The notes under the pieces were generated by a model. It was not told the origin of the DNA, did no database searches, and was given only the letters and a program-made list of their open reading frames with translations. 53,218 nt of DNA from an uncultured Candidatus Poseidoniales archaeon (GTDB lineage Archaea; Thermoplasmatota; Poseidoniia; Poseidoniales; Poseidoniaceae): NCBI GenBank assembly GCA_902563095.1, contig CACEWA010000007.1, positions 1 to 53,218 of the forward strand. The letters are read 5' to 3'. Positions 33,004 to 41,364 of this stretch are shown in pieces. The position numbers were made by a program, and so were the translations under genes. Each line of letters starts with the position of its first letter. Within the stretch, counting starts at the first letter, position 1.

Positions 33004-34350
33004 TTAAGGCCGTCCTACGGCGTGGACTTGCCAACCTGAATTCTCTAGAGAGTTCAAATCGAGAACTCGTCGTCCATCGTATAGGATTGGATTTCGCATT
33101 CTAGATGCCAAGCCAGCCCAATCGATTTCCTGACATGCTTTGTGAGCAGTTACGAGAACTGCCATGTCATATCCTTCTGCTGAATCAATGTCGGTAACAA
33201 CCTCAACACCTTCAGGGAAATCTTCTGCATTGAGGTGAGGGTCGTATGCTGCAACTGCGATGTCCTTGGAATGAAGGGCTTCTGTGAGTGGTTCAGCAGG
33301 TGTTTCTCTTGGGTCTCCGACTTCAGCCTTGTAAGACCAGCCTAGAAGCAAAACTTTGCCTTCACCTGCTGGGACGCCAGCCTTGTAGAGTAGTTCATTG
33401 AGAACCCCTGCAACATGGATTGGCATTGTTCGGTTTACTGCACGTGCTGCAGTAATCAATTCAGCAGGGACACCAACATCAGCAGCTCTCTGCATCATGT
33501 AGTAGGGGTCAACAGGGATACAGTGGCCTCCTACTCCTACACCTGGCGTGTAACGGTGGAAGTTCCATTTGGTCGCTGCAGCGGAAAGAACGTCCTCAAC
33601 ATCAACATCGAGTTCAGGGAAAATACGCGCTAATTCGTTAACAAGTGCGATATTGATGTCACGCTGTACATTTTCAATTACTTTAGCTGCTTCAGCAACT
33701 TCCAATTTTCCAACATAGCGAACATCTTCAGAAGTTAGACGGCTGTATAATCCAACAAGGCCGGCTCCAACATCAGGATTTGAGCAACCAATAACACGGG
33801 CAACTTGCCTTACTCCATGAGCCGGGTCGCCCGGATTGAATCTTTCAGGACAATATGCGATTTCTACATCTACGCCAATTTGCAAACCAATTTCTTCCAA
33901 CTCTGGCAGCCAAGTCTGAGCAGTTACTCCGGGATAAACTGTAGATTCTAGAACCACAATAGTTCGTGAACCTCGCACCAATGAATCGAATACAGCACGG
34001 CCAGCACTCTGCACATAGGTCAAATCTGGTTTGAGATCTTCAGTGACAGGGGTTGGCACAGTAACTAGTACAACATCACAGTGAGGTACAGCCTCACTTG
34101 TCGATGTAGTGATATTCCATCTTTCACTACCCGGTGCTGGAATGATATCGTTAACATCAGGGTCTCCAGTTGGATTCTCTCCACGCTTGACCATGTCAAC
34201 GGTCCTTTGTGAAATGTCAACACCCCATACATTGAACCCCGAATCATGGAAGCCAATAGCAGTAGGTAGCCCAACATAGCCCAGACCAATAATTCCCACA
34301 GTCAAGTCGCCATTAGCGGCTCGATTAGCGAATTCAGGTGTCCAGCCCAT
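33004..34350 (-). CDS. wecC: UDP-N-acetyl-D-mannosamine dehydrogenase-like nucleotide-sugar dehydrogenase
   Basis: A 448-residue NAD-dependent enzyme oxidising a UDP-hexosamine at C6 to the uronic acid. It has the Rossmann motif VGIIGLGYVGLPTAIGF, then VLVTVPTPV, IVVLESTVYPGVT, IAYCPERFNPGDP and KVIENVQRDINIALVNELA. The catalytic Cys lies in GVGVGGHCIPVDPYYM, and LLGWSYKAEVGDPRETPA closes the core. The QRDINIALVNELARI form and nearby wecB favour ManNAc as substrate over glucose. The start ATG 34350 (MGWTPEFANRAA) has no Shine-Dalgarno and may be leaderless. It is divergent from the epimerase gene at 34436. Confidence 0.9.
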   Translation of the reverse strand: MGWTPEFANRAANGDLTVGIIGLGYVGLPTAIGFHDSGFNVWGVDISQRTVDMVKRGENPTGDPDVNDIIPAPGSERWNITTSTSEAVPHCDVVLVTVPTPVTEDLKPDLTYVQSAGRAVFDSLVRGSRTIVVLESTVYPGVTAQTWLPELEEIGLQIGVDVEIAYCPERFNPGDPAHGVRQVARVIGCSNPDVGAGLVGLYSRLTSEDVRYVGKLEVAEAAKVIENVQRDINIALVNELARIFPELDVDVEDVLSAAATKWNFHRYTPGVGVGGHCIPVDPYYMMQRAADVGVPAELITAARAVNRTMPIHVAGVLNELLYKAGVPAGEGKVLLLGWSYKAEVGDPRETPAEPLTEALHSKDIAVAAYDPHLNAEDFPEGVEVVTDIDSAEGYDMAVLVTAHKACQEIDWAGLASRMRNPILYDGRRVLDLNSLENSGWQVHAVGRP

Positions 34351-34435
34351 GGTTAAGTGGGGAAGGGCACTGTTCTTGAATCCAATGGCTTGAACAAGCG
34401 AAGGTATGTTCACCCCCAGCGTTAACCGACTAGAT

Positions 34436-35290
34436 ATGCCGAGCGTGCTTGTTACTGGCGGTGGTGGTTTCATCGGCACCCACCTTTGCCAGCATTTGCA
34501 TAATTCAGGGCACCAAGTGATTTCCTTGGATATAATGCACACTGACAGCCATCCATGGGAGTGTATTACTGCAGATATTCGTGATAGTCTACAGTTTGAT
34601 GGGATTGATTACATAGTTCACTTAGCAGCACAAATTTCAGTTCCTCGCTCAATCGATAATCCAGACGAAACACTTTCGGTAAATGTCGATGGCACAAAAT
34701 CAATAATTTCAGCCGCAGAATCTGCAGGAGTGAAGAAGATAATCTTCGCATCAAGCGCTGCAGTGTACGGAGATTGTGAACACGTACCCATTAGCGAGGA
34801 CTCTCCATTGATTCCACAGTCTCCCTACGCAGTTTCAAAAATTGTAGGAGAGGAACTCCTTCGAATGTCAAATATCGAAACCTGTTCATTGCGATTTTTC
34901 AATGTCTATGGCCCTGGACAATCTTCAGAAGGTGGCTATGCTGCGGTGATTCCTGCATTCAAGAAGGCTATCTCGCTTGGCAAGGAGTGTACAATCTTTG
35001 GCGATGGGACTCAGGTTAGAGATTTCATTCATGTCAATGATTTAGTACAGATCATCTCTTTGTGTTTGGAGGCAATAGATCTACCTCAAGAGATGAATGT
35101 AGCATCTGGAGAAGGAACATCTCTACTGAGTTTAATAGAAACTTTGAATGAATTGAATCCATCAATGCTTCCCCCAGTATTTTCAGAAGAAAGAGCAGGA
35201 GATATTCATACCTCGGTTGCAGATATTTCTCGGTTGCTTAGCACATTACCCCTCACGGAATTGGTTACTCTACAGGAGGGTCTCTCGTGA
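34436..35290 (+). CDS. NAD-dependent sugar-nucleotide epimerase (GalE-like, extended SDR)
   Basis: A 284-residue extended short-chain dehydrogenase starting MPSVLVTGGGGFIGTHL. It has DYIVHLAAQISVPRSI, FASSAAVYGD, the catalytic Tyr-x-x-x-Lys in SPYAVSKIVGE, FFNVYGPGQ and GDGTQVRDFIHVNDL. The Ser-x-x-x-Tyr-x-x-x-Lys machinery and length fit UDP-glucose/UDP-GlcNAc 4-epimerases, but dehydratases and other epimerases share these motifs. An alternative upstream ATG (34406) adds ten residues. The next glycosyltransferase begins with a 4-base GTGA overlap, so both are cotranscribed. Confidence 0.85.
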   Translation: MPSVLVTGGGGFIGTHLCQHLHNSGHQVISLDIMHTDSHPWECITADIRDSLQFDGIDYIVHLAAQISVPRSIDNPDETLSVNVDGTKSIISAAESAGVKKIIFASSAAVYGDCEHVPISEDSPLIPQSPYAVSKIVGEELLRMSNIETCSLRFFNVYGPGQSSEGGYAAVIPAFKKAISLGKECTIFGDGTQVRDFIHVNDLVQIISLCLEAIDLPQEMNVASGEGTSLLSLIETLNELNPSMLPPVFSEERAGDIHTSVADISRLLSTLPLTELVTLQEGLS

Positions 35291-36330
35291 AAATCGCTTG
35301 GCTTTCTTCCAGAGTGTTGGGAACGGATTTGTGTTCAACAACTCAAATTCAACTTGCTAATGGCTTAGTTGCTAAAGGCCACACAGTTGAACTTTACAGC
35401 CCCGGAACATCCGTAGGTAATACGTTCACGCACCATCCGATTGAGCGTAGTAATCGAAGAGGTTTCCAAGCTAGAAGCGTAGTAAAAAAACTGCACGAGC
35501 ATATTGATGAAATCAATACTTGCGACATCGTTCTAATCGATTGGTCAATATTCGTAATTGCTGACAAAATCAATCCGCCAGTCATACTCATGGATAGGGG
35601 GCCTCCAGCAGATAGCGGAATTTTGGCTAAATTACAATGGGGCCCTTGGCGTAAAGCGTGGTCAAAATCAATTAGAGGCACAACGGTTTCTCCAGCACAT
35701 CGTCAGTTCGTTGTCAATCATTCTCAAACATCTGAGGAATCGATTCATGTGATTCCTGCGGGAGTTGATCTAGAATTATTCCAGCCAACAAAAAAGGAGG
35801 GGCCAATCAAGTTAGCATACCATGGTAGAGTTGATGTCCACAGGGGAGTAATGTCGCTTCCAATGGTACTCGCAGGCCTACAGTCCCAAGGGATAGATGC
35901 AACTCTACATATTCATGGAACTGGGGATGCAATTGGACGTTTGAGGAATATTGGAATGGAAGGTTTGGAAGTGACAGACGCCATCCCACATGAAGGCTTA
36001 GCAGCAAAACTCTCCACGTATGATGTCGGGTTTTTACCGATGCCAGAGCATAAGGTTTGGAATCTTGCAAGCCCACTGAAGCGCTCAGAATATCTGGGTA
36101 GTGGAATGGTTGTTTGTGGAATCGACCACGCAGGTCATCAGATCGAAGGTTCAGGAGATTGGTTACAATTATTCTCACAAACAGAATTCATTACTAGTAC
36201 TGTAGATTGGATAAAATCACTAGATAGGGGCGCCTTAGAAAATCTACAAAATGAATCTCGTAAATACGCTGAAGAGAATCTATCATGGTCTCATTCGGTC
36301 GACGCACTGGAGTCGATGATTCTATCATAA
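35287..36330 (+). CDS. Glycosyltransferase, GT4-like
   Basis: A 347-residue GT-B enzyme: IAWLSSRVLGTDLCSTTQIQ at the start, then VIPAGVDLELFQP, LAYHGRVDVHRGVMSLPMVL, LHIHGTGDAIGRL and ITDAIPHEGLAA-like phrasing (VTDAIPHEGLAAKLSTYDVG). Its donor-site region is LASPLKRSEYLGSGMVV, where Glu in the RSEYLGSG loop is the usual sugar-nucleotide ligand. The start is GTG at 35287, preceded by a strong CAGGAGGGT. It overlaps the epimerase by 4 bases and, at its 3' end, the convergent glycosyltransferase by 40 bases. Confidence 0.88.
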   Translation: MKIAWLSSRVLGTDLCSTTQIQLANGLVAKGHTVELYSPGTSVGNTFTHHPIERSNRRGFQARSVVKKLHEHIDEINTCDIVLIDWSIFVIADKINPPVILMDRGPPADSGILAKLQWGPWRKAWSKSIRGTTVSPAHRQFVVNHSQTSEESIHVIPAGVDLELFQPTKKEGPIKLAYHGRVDVHRGVMSLPMVLAGLQSQGIDATLHIHGTGDAIGRLRNIGMEGLEVTDAIPHEGLAAKLSTYDVGFLPMPEHKVWNLASPLKRSEYLGSGMVVCGIDHAGHQIEGSGDWLQLFSQTEFITSTVDWIKSLDRGALENLQNESRKYAEENLSWSHSVDALESMILS

Positions 36331-37184
36331 ATCTCGCCCCATTGCTTGCTTACCAAATCGACATGGTGCTTAGCAACCGCTTCCTTTAGCCCATCAGTTA
36401 TCGGGTTTGAAATCGCTTCAATCCAGCCTGACTTATCGCCGATGTCAACCACTTTTACACAACCGGGTAGGTCGGGAACGTTGTTGGATGCAACTACAGG
36501 GCACCCCACTGAAAGTGCCTCTAGGATTACCATCGGCTGACCTTCATACTCTGAAGGAACAATTAGACATCCAGCGGTTTGCAATAGTCTCCATTTTTCT
36601 TCTTCACTCACCCACCCCAGAGCAGTAACTCCTTTTGGCGCATTATCAACACCGGTTACTCTGAGGTCTTCCAACCCCAAAGAGTAAGCAAACGCATGTC
36701 CCTTAACCGGGTCATTACGTCCCATTAGCAATGTGAAACTCTCTCTCTCAATATTGTCGTTTTGTTGTGGGTCAACAGGATTTGGTACTGAGATAGAATC
36801 TCCAATTAGTGGCTTTAATCGCTCACTCCATGTTTCAGAAAGGCAGACCACTTGGTAATCTTCCAAATCAGATTTTGTGTCAATATCAAATCGTCCAGAA
36901 TGGATATGGAAAATAACTGGTGCCTTTGCAACCTTGGCGATTGAGATTTTTCGCTTATATGACCAATCAGAAGCACAGTGAATGTGAACAAGGTCAAAAT
37001 TTCCAGTCTTTATTTCCTTTTTCGCGATTTGCCATCTTCGCAATTTTTGTATTTTCCCGCGACGCGAATATGTGTTGCAAGAAGAAGTCCTCCACCCCTC
37101 TGGTGGATTAGCAGCTAGTATTTTGATGACCGATGACATTCCACCTGGTGCCATCAAAGGACCCACATGTACCACTCGGCGCAT
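36291..37184 (-). CDS. Glycosyltransferase, GT4-like
   Basis: A 297-residue GT-B enzyme, short for the family. The N-terminus is RRVVHVGPLMAPGGMSSVIK. It has FDLVHIHCASDWSYKRK and VIFHIHSGRFD in the acceptor half, and SVPNPVDPQQ, LLMGRNDPVKGHAFAY, LGWVSEEEKWRLLQ and IVPSEYEGQPMVILEALSVG in the donor half, where the EGQPMVILEA acid contacts the nucleotide sugar. GAGGA stands 6 bases before the ATG. It is the only glycosyltransferase on the minus strand of the island and is divergent from the GT2 gene, across an 89-bp gap. Confidence 0.88.
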   Translation of the reverse strand: MRRVVHVGPLMAPGGMSSVIKILAANPPEGWRTSSCNTYSRRGKIQKLRRWQIAKKEIKTGNFDLVHIHCASDWSYKRKISIAKVAKAPVIFHIHSGRFDIDTKSDLEDYQVVCLSETWSERLKPLIGDSISVPNPVDPQQNDNIERESFTLLMGRNDPVKGHAFAYSLGLEDLRVTGVDNAPKGVTALGWVSEEEKWRLLQTAGCLIVPSEYEGQPMVILEALSVGCPVVASNNVPDLPGCVKVVDIGDKSGWIEAISNPITDGLKEAVAKHHVDLVSKQWGEIYDRIIDSSASTE

Positions 37185-37273
37185 GTGAAGTCCTCAGAAT
37201 TCCTCAGCAATAGCATTGGTGCCGGTTACAACATGGGTTTTGTTGAATAGTAGGTTTGTGTCTTGGGGGCTTA

Positions 37274-38458
37274 ATGGCGGGTGAGTGGCTGGCTTATGGC
37301 GAACTCGGTCTGGCAGCCATTGGTTTCGCTCCGTTCGCCTTACATCGATGGACGTGTGGCCTTTGGTCCAAGCAGAATCTAGAATGTCCTGAGGAACTTT
37401 CAGGATTGGATATGACAATTTTATTGCCGGTTTGGAATGAGGAATTGATCATCGAAAAGAAACTCGCAAATTTAGCAAAACAGAATTTCAAGGCAAACTT
37501 GCTGTTAGTCGATTCAGCATCAAATGACCATACGCTCTCCAAAGCAAAGGCTTGGCTAGATGATTTCCCGGATGCGTTTGAATCACACAAAATAATTCCA
37601 ATGGCAACCCGTAAGGGAAAGACTGCAGCTGTCGCTCTTGCTTTAGATGAATTACAAGGTAATGATGGAATAATCGTGATGACAGATGCTGACGCTACAC
37701 TAATGCCAGGAGCATTAGAGAGGATAAATCGCTGGTTTAGCAACCCCTTAATCGGTGCAGTAGGGGGCACACCTCAACGTGAAGGTGGTTTCGAAGGAGA
37801 AACCGAGCATAGGGAGATGTACACTCTATTGCGTGTTGGAGAATCATCTCACGATAGTACTCCATTCTTGGAAGGTTCTCTTCTTGCTTGGCGGTCAGGG
37901 TTGGTGTCTGCATCTGATATGTATCTGTCAGCAAATGCAGATGATGCGCAGATTGCAACTGCAGTAAGATTGAACGGTCTGCGCTCAATTCAAGACCCCG
38001 ATATGAAATTCAGCGACCAAATGCCACTTACAGGGAAAGGGCAGCGACGTCAGAAGGTACGCAGAGCTCAGGGCCTTATCCGTCTCTTAACCAGGAAGCG
38101 TAAGCATTGGTTTTCTCATAGGCAAGGGCGATTCGCTAAGATTCTGAGAAGGAATGCGTGGATGCATATCCTCTCTCCTTTGGCGATCGCAGCAGGTGGT
38201 GCGATGGCAATAATGCGTAATATTGCCTATCTGCCAGAAACGCCACTAACACTGACATTGTCTGCTATCGAGGTATACTGTCTAGTGTCATGGATTTTGA
38301 CACGTTCAAACAAGTCATTTTTCGGAATAAGGACTGCGGGAGTAATCATGTGTGGCCTTGAGAATTTACTAGTGGCATTGATTCACTCTGGTAGAGGAAA
38401 AAGTCTGCACATGTGGGAACAGCATACAGATGTTAGAGAGACTTTGGCAAATCGCTAG
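37274..38458 (+). CDS. Membrane glycosyltransferase, GT2 family
   Basis: A 394-residue GT-A enzyme. An N-terminal hydrophobic stretch (YGELGLAAIGFAPFAL) precedes the catalytic domain, with MTILLPVWNEELIIEKKLAN and LLVDSASNDHTL. The DxD-type motif is MTDADATLMPGAL, then LEGSLLAWRS and a Q/RxxRW-like QRRQKVRRAQGLIRLL. The C-terminus holds two or three membrane helices (ILSPLAIAAGGAMAIM, LTLSAIEVYCLVSWIL). This plan occurs in processive or lipid-linked sugar transferases. The ATG at 37274 is preceded by GGGGG; an earlier in-frame TTG (37256) is less likely. It is the last gene of the glycan island, followed by the pilin terminator on the other strand. Confidence 0.87.
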   Translation: MAGEWLAYGELGLAAIGFAPFALHRWTCGLWSKQNLECPEELSGLDMTILLPVWNEELIIEKKLANLAKQNFKANLLLVDSASNDHTLSKAKAWLDDFPDAFESHKIIPMATRKGKTAAVALALDELQGNDGIIVMTDADATLMPGALERINRWFSNPLIGAVGGTPQREGGFEGETEHREMYTLLRVGESSHDSTPFLEGSLLAWRSGLVSASDMYLSANADDAQIATAVRLNGLRSIQDPDMKFSDQMPLTGKGQRRQKVRRAQGLIRLLTRKRKHWFSHRQGRFAKILRRNAWMHILSPLAIAAGGAMAIMRNIAYLPETPLTLTLSAIEVYCLVSWILTRSNKSFFGIRTAGVIMCGLENLLVALIHSGRGKSLHMWEQHTDVRETLANR

Positions 38459-38470
38459 TCTCAGGTTTTG

Positions 38471-38513
38471 AAATAAAAAAAGCCCCCCTGGGAACCAAAG
38501 TTCCCAGAGGGGC
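38471..38513 (-). terminator. Intrinsic-type terminator after the pilin gene
   Basis: On the minus strand a 14-bp stem with one mismatch and a 4-base loop (arms 38482-38495 and 38500-38513) is followed directly by seven T residues and ATTT. It begins about 48 bases beyond the pilin stop. Archaeal terminators are usually T-runs only, so this strong hairpin plus T-run stands out and suggests a very abundant, precisely ended mRNA. The same stem could also close the convergent GT2 transcript. Confidence 0.75.
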
Positions 38514-38561
38514 AAATTCGAGATTGTTCTCGTATGCTTAACTTTCAATCAGTTACTGGCT

Positions 38562-39089
38562 TCAGTTAGAAGCGTCTGCGTATGCGTTAACGGAGCGGAT
38601 GACTTTGTCATCTTCGTTACCGACACCGATCTTTGTTAGAGTTACTACTACAGAGCAGCCTCCGTCAGTGCCGTCACATAGGTCTGTGTCACTTCCTTCA
38701 GAGATTGTGATCTCTTCGGATGTCTGCCAGTAGTTGTCGTCATCTTTTGCAAAGGTGCAATCTGAAGTTGCATCAGCGCTTCCTGCTTCATCACAGGTCA
38801 TTGATGCTCCACCGTCTACTACGATGGAAACTTTCAGTACAGCCCAGCTTAGGTCGTCGCCTTGGGTCATTGCAACGTGGACTAATCCATCGCCGCCTGC
38901 CTCAGACATTGAGCCTGCTGCATCCCTGTCGCTAAACTGGTATGTGTCTAGACCGCCGCCGGTTGAGTCGTCGGCTAGGCTAGATGCCCATACATACAAT
39001 ACACCAGCCAGAACTACAGTAATTGCAACCATTAGGATGGTAGCGATAACTGGGCTGACTGCCTCTTCGTTTCGGTTTTCGTTGTTCAT
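38562..39089 (-). CDS. Archaeal type IV pilin
   Basis: A 175-residue prepilin starting MNNENRNEEAVSPVIATI. A short charged leader is followed by the hydrophobic helix of the archaeal Pilin_N family (AVSPVIATILMVAITVVLAG), which is exposed after prepilin peptidase cleavage and packs in the filament core. The exported part is about 130 residues, acidic and Gly/Ser-rich, with four cysteines that may form disulfides (MTCDEAG, DCTFAK, DLCDG, GGCSVV). The start at 39089 is fixed by GGAGGAGG 8 bases upstream; the frame extends further upstream without pilin features. A TATA element lies about 55 bases before the ATG and an intrinsic-type terminator follows. No assembly ATPase or prepilin peptidase is in the window, so the pilin acts with a machine encoded elsewhere. 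Confidence 0.88.
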   Translation of the reverse strand: MNNENRNEEAVSPVIATILMVAITVVLAGVLYVWASSLADDSTGGGLDTYQFSDRDAAGSMSEAGGDGLVHVAMTQGDDLSWAVLKVSIVVDGGASMTCDEAGSADATSDCTFAKDDDNYWQTSEEITISEGSDTDLCDGTDGGCSVVVTLTKIGVGNEDDKVIRSVNAYADASN

Positions 39090-39102
39090 ATTCTTGTCCT
39101 CC

Positions 39103-39118
39103 TCCCCCAAGCGGGGGA
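39103..39118 (-). promoter_or_regulatory. Stem-loop in the pilin leader overlapping the Shine-Dalgarno
   Basis: TCCCCC-AAGC-GGGGGA on the plus strand gives a 6-bp stem with 4-base loop in the pilin mRNA. Its 3' arm overlaps the G-rich Shine-Dalgarno (39099-39106). The mRNA fold could control pilin translation. Confidence 0.45.
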
Positions 39119-39140
39119 TAACTTTGCCACAACAGGCGCG

Positions 39141-39148
39141 GTATATAA
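39141..39148 (-). promoter_or_regulatory. TATA box of the pilin promoter
   Basis: TTATATAC on the minus strand, preceded by the purine-rich GGAGATG at the place of a BRE. With a start site about 25 bases downstream the mRNA leader would be some 25-35 bases, ending in the strong Shine-Dalgarno of the pilin gene. Confidence 0.6.
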
Positions 39149-39314
39149 CATCTCCGCCGAACAAAGTCCGTTTATGCCGATAAAACCGGCGTACTGCGCG
39201 CTTGTTCCAATTGAACTTCGATCAAAAAAATAACACCGAGTAAGTGGTACATACAGTTTGTAGACCTCGAAAAACACCTATTTTTTGAAAAAATTACAAA
39301 AATCTCTCAAATCG

Positions 39315-39459
39315 ATTCAGCCTTGCGGCTAATTCGTGTTGAGGTGAACAGGGTGAGAGCCAACGGAGAGGGGATGGGATGCACTCAACGAGAACTTCAA
39401 CAGCCCTGTTCGTGTCGAGCCAAGGTGTTACGGCAAATAACCGTTTTGACATTTTTTTT
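39315..39459 (+). ncRNA. Possible structured RNA with terminal T-run
   Basis: The gap 39090-39501 has no supportable protein gene. On the plus strand, complementary segments are GAACAGGG (39346-39353) with CCCTGTTC (39404-39411) and GTTGAGG (39338-39344) with CTTCAAC (39395-39401). Their order would make a pseudoknot. AGCC/GGCT forms a small hairpin near 39320, and ACGG/CCGT (39430-39444) is followed by eight T residues (39452-39459), a plausible archaeal end signal. An A/T-rich stretch lies upstream (39265-39305), but no clear TATA box. It does not resemble 5S, SRP or RNase P RNA to me. Strand, ends and existence are uncertain. Confidence 0.25.
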
Positions 39460-39501
39460 GTTATTATCGCCTTTGCAATAAAACTAGAAACCAATGTTGA
39501 A

Positions 39502-40515
39502 CTATTCAACAGTCAAAATTTCCGGGCCGCCAGAATTTACCAATATAGTATGTTCAAATTGGCCAATCATTCCACCATCCTGGCATCCTAGTGCATGATA
39601 TGTTTCTAGGAATCTTATACTGATGAGTTTCTTCACTAGAGCGTTCCACTTACTTTGTCTACTAGCTTCATCCGCTTCAGGGAATGGTTTTTCCAGCATT
39701 GGGAAAGCCCATCTTTCCGCAAATGGAAGTGTGGAATATCTTTCTTCCAAGTTCCTTGCTAATTGAGCACCCAGTGGCTTGAGTTGTTTCCTAGATAGCG
39801 CCTTTCTCCAGAGTCCTTTACTGGTTACTCTGTATATGTTAGAGGAATTTCTGTCTCCAATATTACGAATCATTCCACTCTCCCCAGATGTATTGAACGG
39901 CTCAATTGCATACACCGATCCTTCTTCAACAACGCCCTTGAATCCTGGATTATCAGCACCACATGCATAGGATGGAACGCTAACACCTGAATGCAACTGC
40001 CACGGTTTCAGTTGATGACCACATAGATTTCTAATGGGCTGGAAACCAGCGTCAATAGATGGTTGAGCAGCAGCCGCCCCGACCTTATGCCAGGGTGTAC
40101 CAGGGTGCAGCATTTCGATTGCAGAATCTCTAGCTTCTTTTGCTGCTTTGATTTGGTCAGTATGATTTCCTTTGTTACCAACTTCTATGGTTAGGGCATT
40201 ATCACCGATATGGCCGTTGATATGTACTCCAACGTCCAACTTTACTAAGTCACCATTCTCGAATACCATTTCTCTATCCCATCCCTCTGGCGCAATAGAT
40301 GCATGATCAGTAGTGTAATGTGCAGCCAAATCATCTACTGCAATTGTTACAGGAAATGCGGGGTTACCTCCATTTCTGCGAATGAATCTCTCCGCACTTT
40401 GGATTACTTCATCCCATGATTTGCCGACGGTGATTTCTTCGCGCATCGCCTCTAAAGTTCGGCGTGCAACATGGCCTGCATCATGCCAATATTTCAAGTT
40501 GGATTCGTCCACCAT
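39502..40515 (-). CDS. map: Methionine aminopeptidase, type II (archaeal)
   Basis: Removes the initiator methionine. The metal-binding residues are visible in DLVKLDVGVHINGHIGDNA (two Asp), LCGHQLKPW (His), VYAIEPFN (Glu) and IGQFEHTILV (Glu), and the substrate histidine in AAHYTTDHASIAP. The insertion between the histidine and the penultimate glutamate marks the type II class used by archaea and eukaryotes. The protein has 337 residues from the ATG at 40515 (MVDESNLKYWHDAG), slightly longer than usual in its insertion. The frame extends upstream into the Sua5 gene without similarity. Its start overlaps the sua5 end by 22 bases. The stop codon lies in the loop of a 6-bp inverted repeat (39496-39510). 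Confidence 0.93.
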   Translation of the reverse strand: MVDESNLKYWHDAGHVARRTLEAMREEITVGKSWDEVIQSAERFIRRNGGNPAFPVTIAVDDLAAHYTTDHASIAPEGWDREMVFENGDLVKLDVGVHINGHIGDNALTIEVGNKGNHTDQIKAAKEARDSAIEMLHPGTPWHKVGAAAAQPSIDAGFQPIRNLCGHQLKPWQLHSGVSVPSYACGADNPGFKGVVEEGSVYAIEPFNTSGESGMIRNIGDRNSSNIYRVTSKGLWRKALSRKQLKPLGAQLARNLEERYSTLPFAERWAFPMLEKPFPEADEASRQSKWNALVKKLISIRFLETYHALGCQDGGMIGQFEHTILVNSGGPEILTVE

Positions 40516-41075
40516 CTCATCACGTCTGCGCGAGGTACAACGCCCTCTCTCATAACGGTTAGCCTCCAACCACGTTTCTCAGCATCGCTTTTTTCTAGGC
40601 TTACGAATGTGCTACCTAGGCCATTTGGACAGATTCCTGGCACAAAATGTTCTATGTCCAATATCTGCGCGGCTAATTCCGTATTACATTCGGGCTCGAT
40701 TCCAGATTCGTTGGCAGAAGTAGCGGTTATAGGCCCGTATTCTTCAGCAAGTGAAATTGCAGCGGGATGCGAAAAAACACGAATAGCGACATTGTCACCA
40801 CCCAGTCTTGAATCCACGGTTTCAAGAGCGGGCAAAATTGTAGTTATTCCTCCTTTAATGAATGAAGATAAAAAATCTTCAAGAAAATCAGGAATTTCAA
40901 CCATTGATTTTGCCTGGCTCATACTAGACACGCCTAAACTAACCGGCATAGTTTCAGGACGATTTTTTGTGGAATACAAATTATCTAGTCCGATTGCTAT
41001 TGGAAGACATCCTAGACCCGGCAGTGTACTAGTTGGATAAACAATAAGTCCACCCGACTCAAGGTGTTCTTTCAT
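40494..41075 (-). CDS. Threonylcarbamoyl-AMP synthase, Sua5/YrdC/TsaC family
   Basis: Makes threonylcarbamoyl-AMP for the t6A37 modification of ANN-decoding tRNAs, the step before the KEOPS complex. The 193-residue protein contains a single YrdC domain: GGLIVYPTSTLPGLGCL at the ATP entrance, YSTKNRPETMPVSLGV with the K-x-R substrate motif, VAIRVFSHPA and PITATSANESG. It lacks the C-terminal Sua5 domain, so it is the short TsaC form. It sits 4 bases after the small protein gene at 41080 and overlaps map, so the three are probably cotranscribed. Confidence 0.9.
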   Translation of the reverse strand: MKEHLESGGLIVYPTSTLPGLGCLPIAIGLDNLYSTKNRPETMPVSLGVSSMSQAKSMVEIPDFLEDFLSSFIKGGITTILPALETVDSRLGGDNVAIRVFSHPAAISLAEEYGPITATSANESGIEPECNTELAAQILDIEHFVPGICPNGLGSTFVSLEKSDAEKRGWRLTVMREGVVPRADVMRWWTNPT

Positions 41076-41079
41076 TCAA

Positions 41080-41355
41080 TCACGCCCTGACCCAATCCTG
41101 AACATGATGCTTGGCAATAGATGCAGCTAAATCCTTGTCTTCGGTTTTCACTAGCAATTTACCACTCGGATACAGGGTTAATTCCGCTGGGCCCGAAAAG
41201 GTCCAAGCTAGACGAGTTCTAATCCCGATAGTATATCCAGCAGCCTCTATTTTTGCGCCGACGGCTTCTAAATCGACTTTGTCAATACCATCAACTTCAA
41301 TCTGCCAAGCAGATTTGTTACCACACATTTCCATGACAAATGAATCATCCGACAT
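41080..41355 (-). CDS. Small conserved-looking protein of unknown function
   Basis: A 91-residue soluble protein, no signal or membrane segment. It has a beta-alpha-beta-beta look: WQIEVDGIDKVDLEAVGAKI, then IGIRTRLAWTFSG and ELTLYPSGKLLVKTEDKDLA with a final helix. The 'LTLYPSGKLLVKT' strand pair recalls small archaeal nucleic-acid or TBP-like half-folds, but I cannot place it in a family. GTGAGGGG precedes the ATG, and the spacing of 4 bases to the Sua5 gene makes it likely to be cotranscribed. A link to tRNA modification is only suggested by position. Confidence 0.6.
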   Translation of the reverse strand: MSDDSFVMEMCGNKSAWQIEVDGIDKVDLEAVGAKIEAAGYTIGIRTRLAWTFSGPAELTLYPSGKLLVKTEDKDLAASIAKHHVQDWVRA

Positions 41356-41364
41356 GAGAACCCC

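Noticed and set aside
39496-39510. Inverted repeat GTTGAA-CTA-TTCAAC centred on the map stop codon
   Set aside because: A/T-rich 6-bp arms could arise by chance, and no T-run follows closely; kept only as a note in the map entry.
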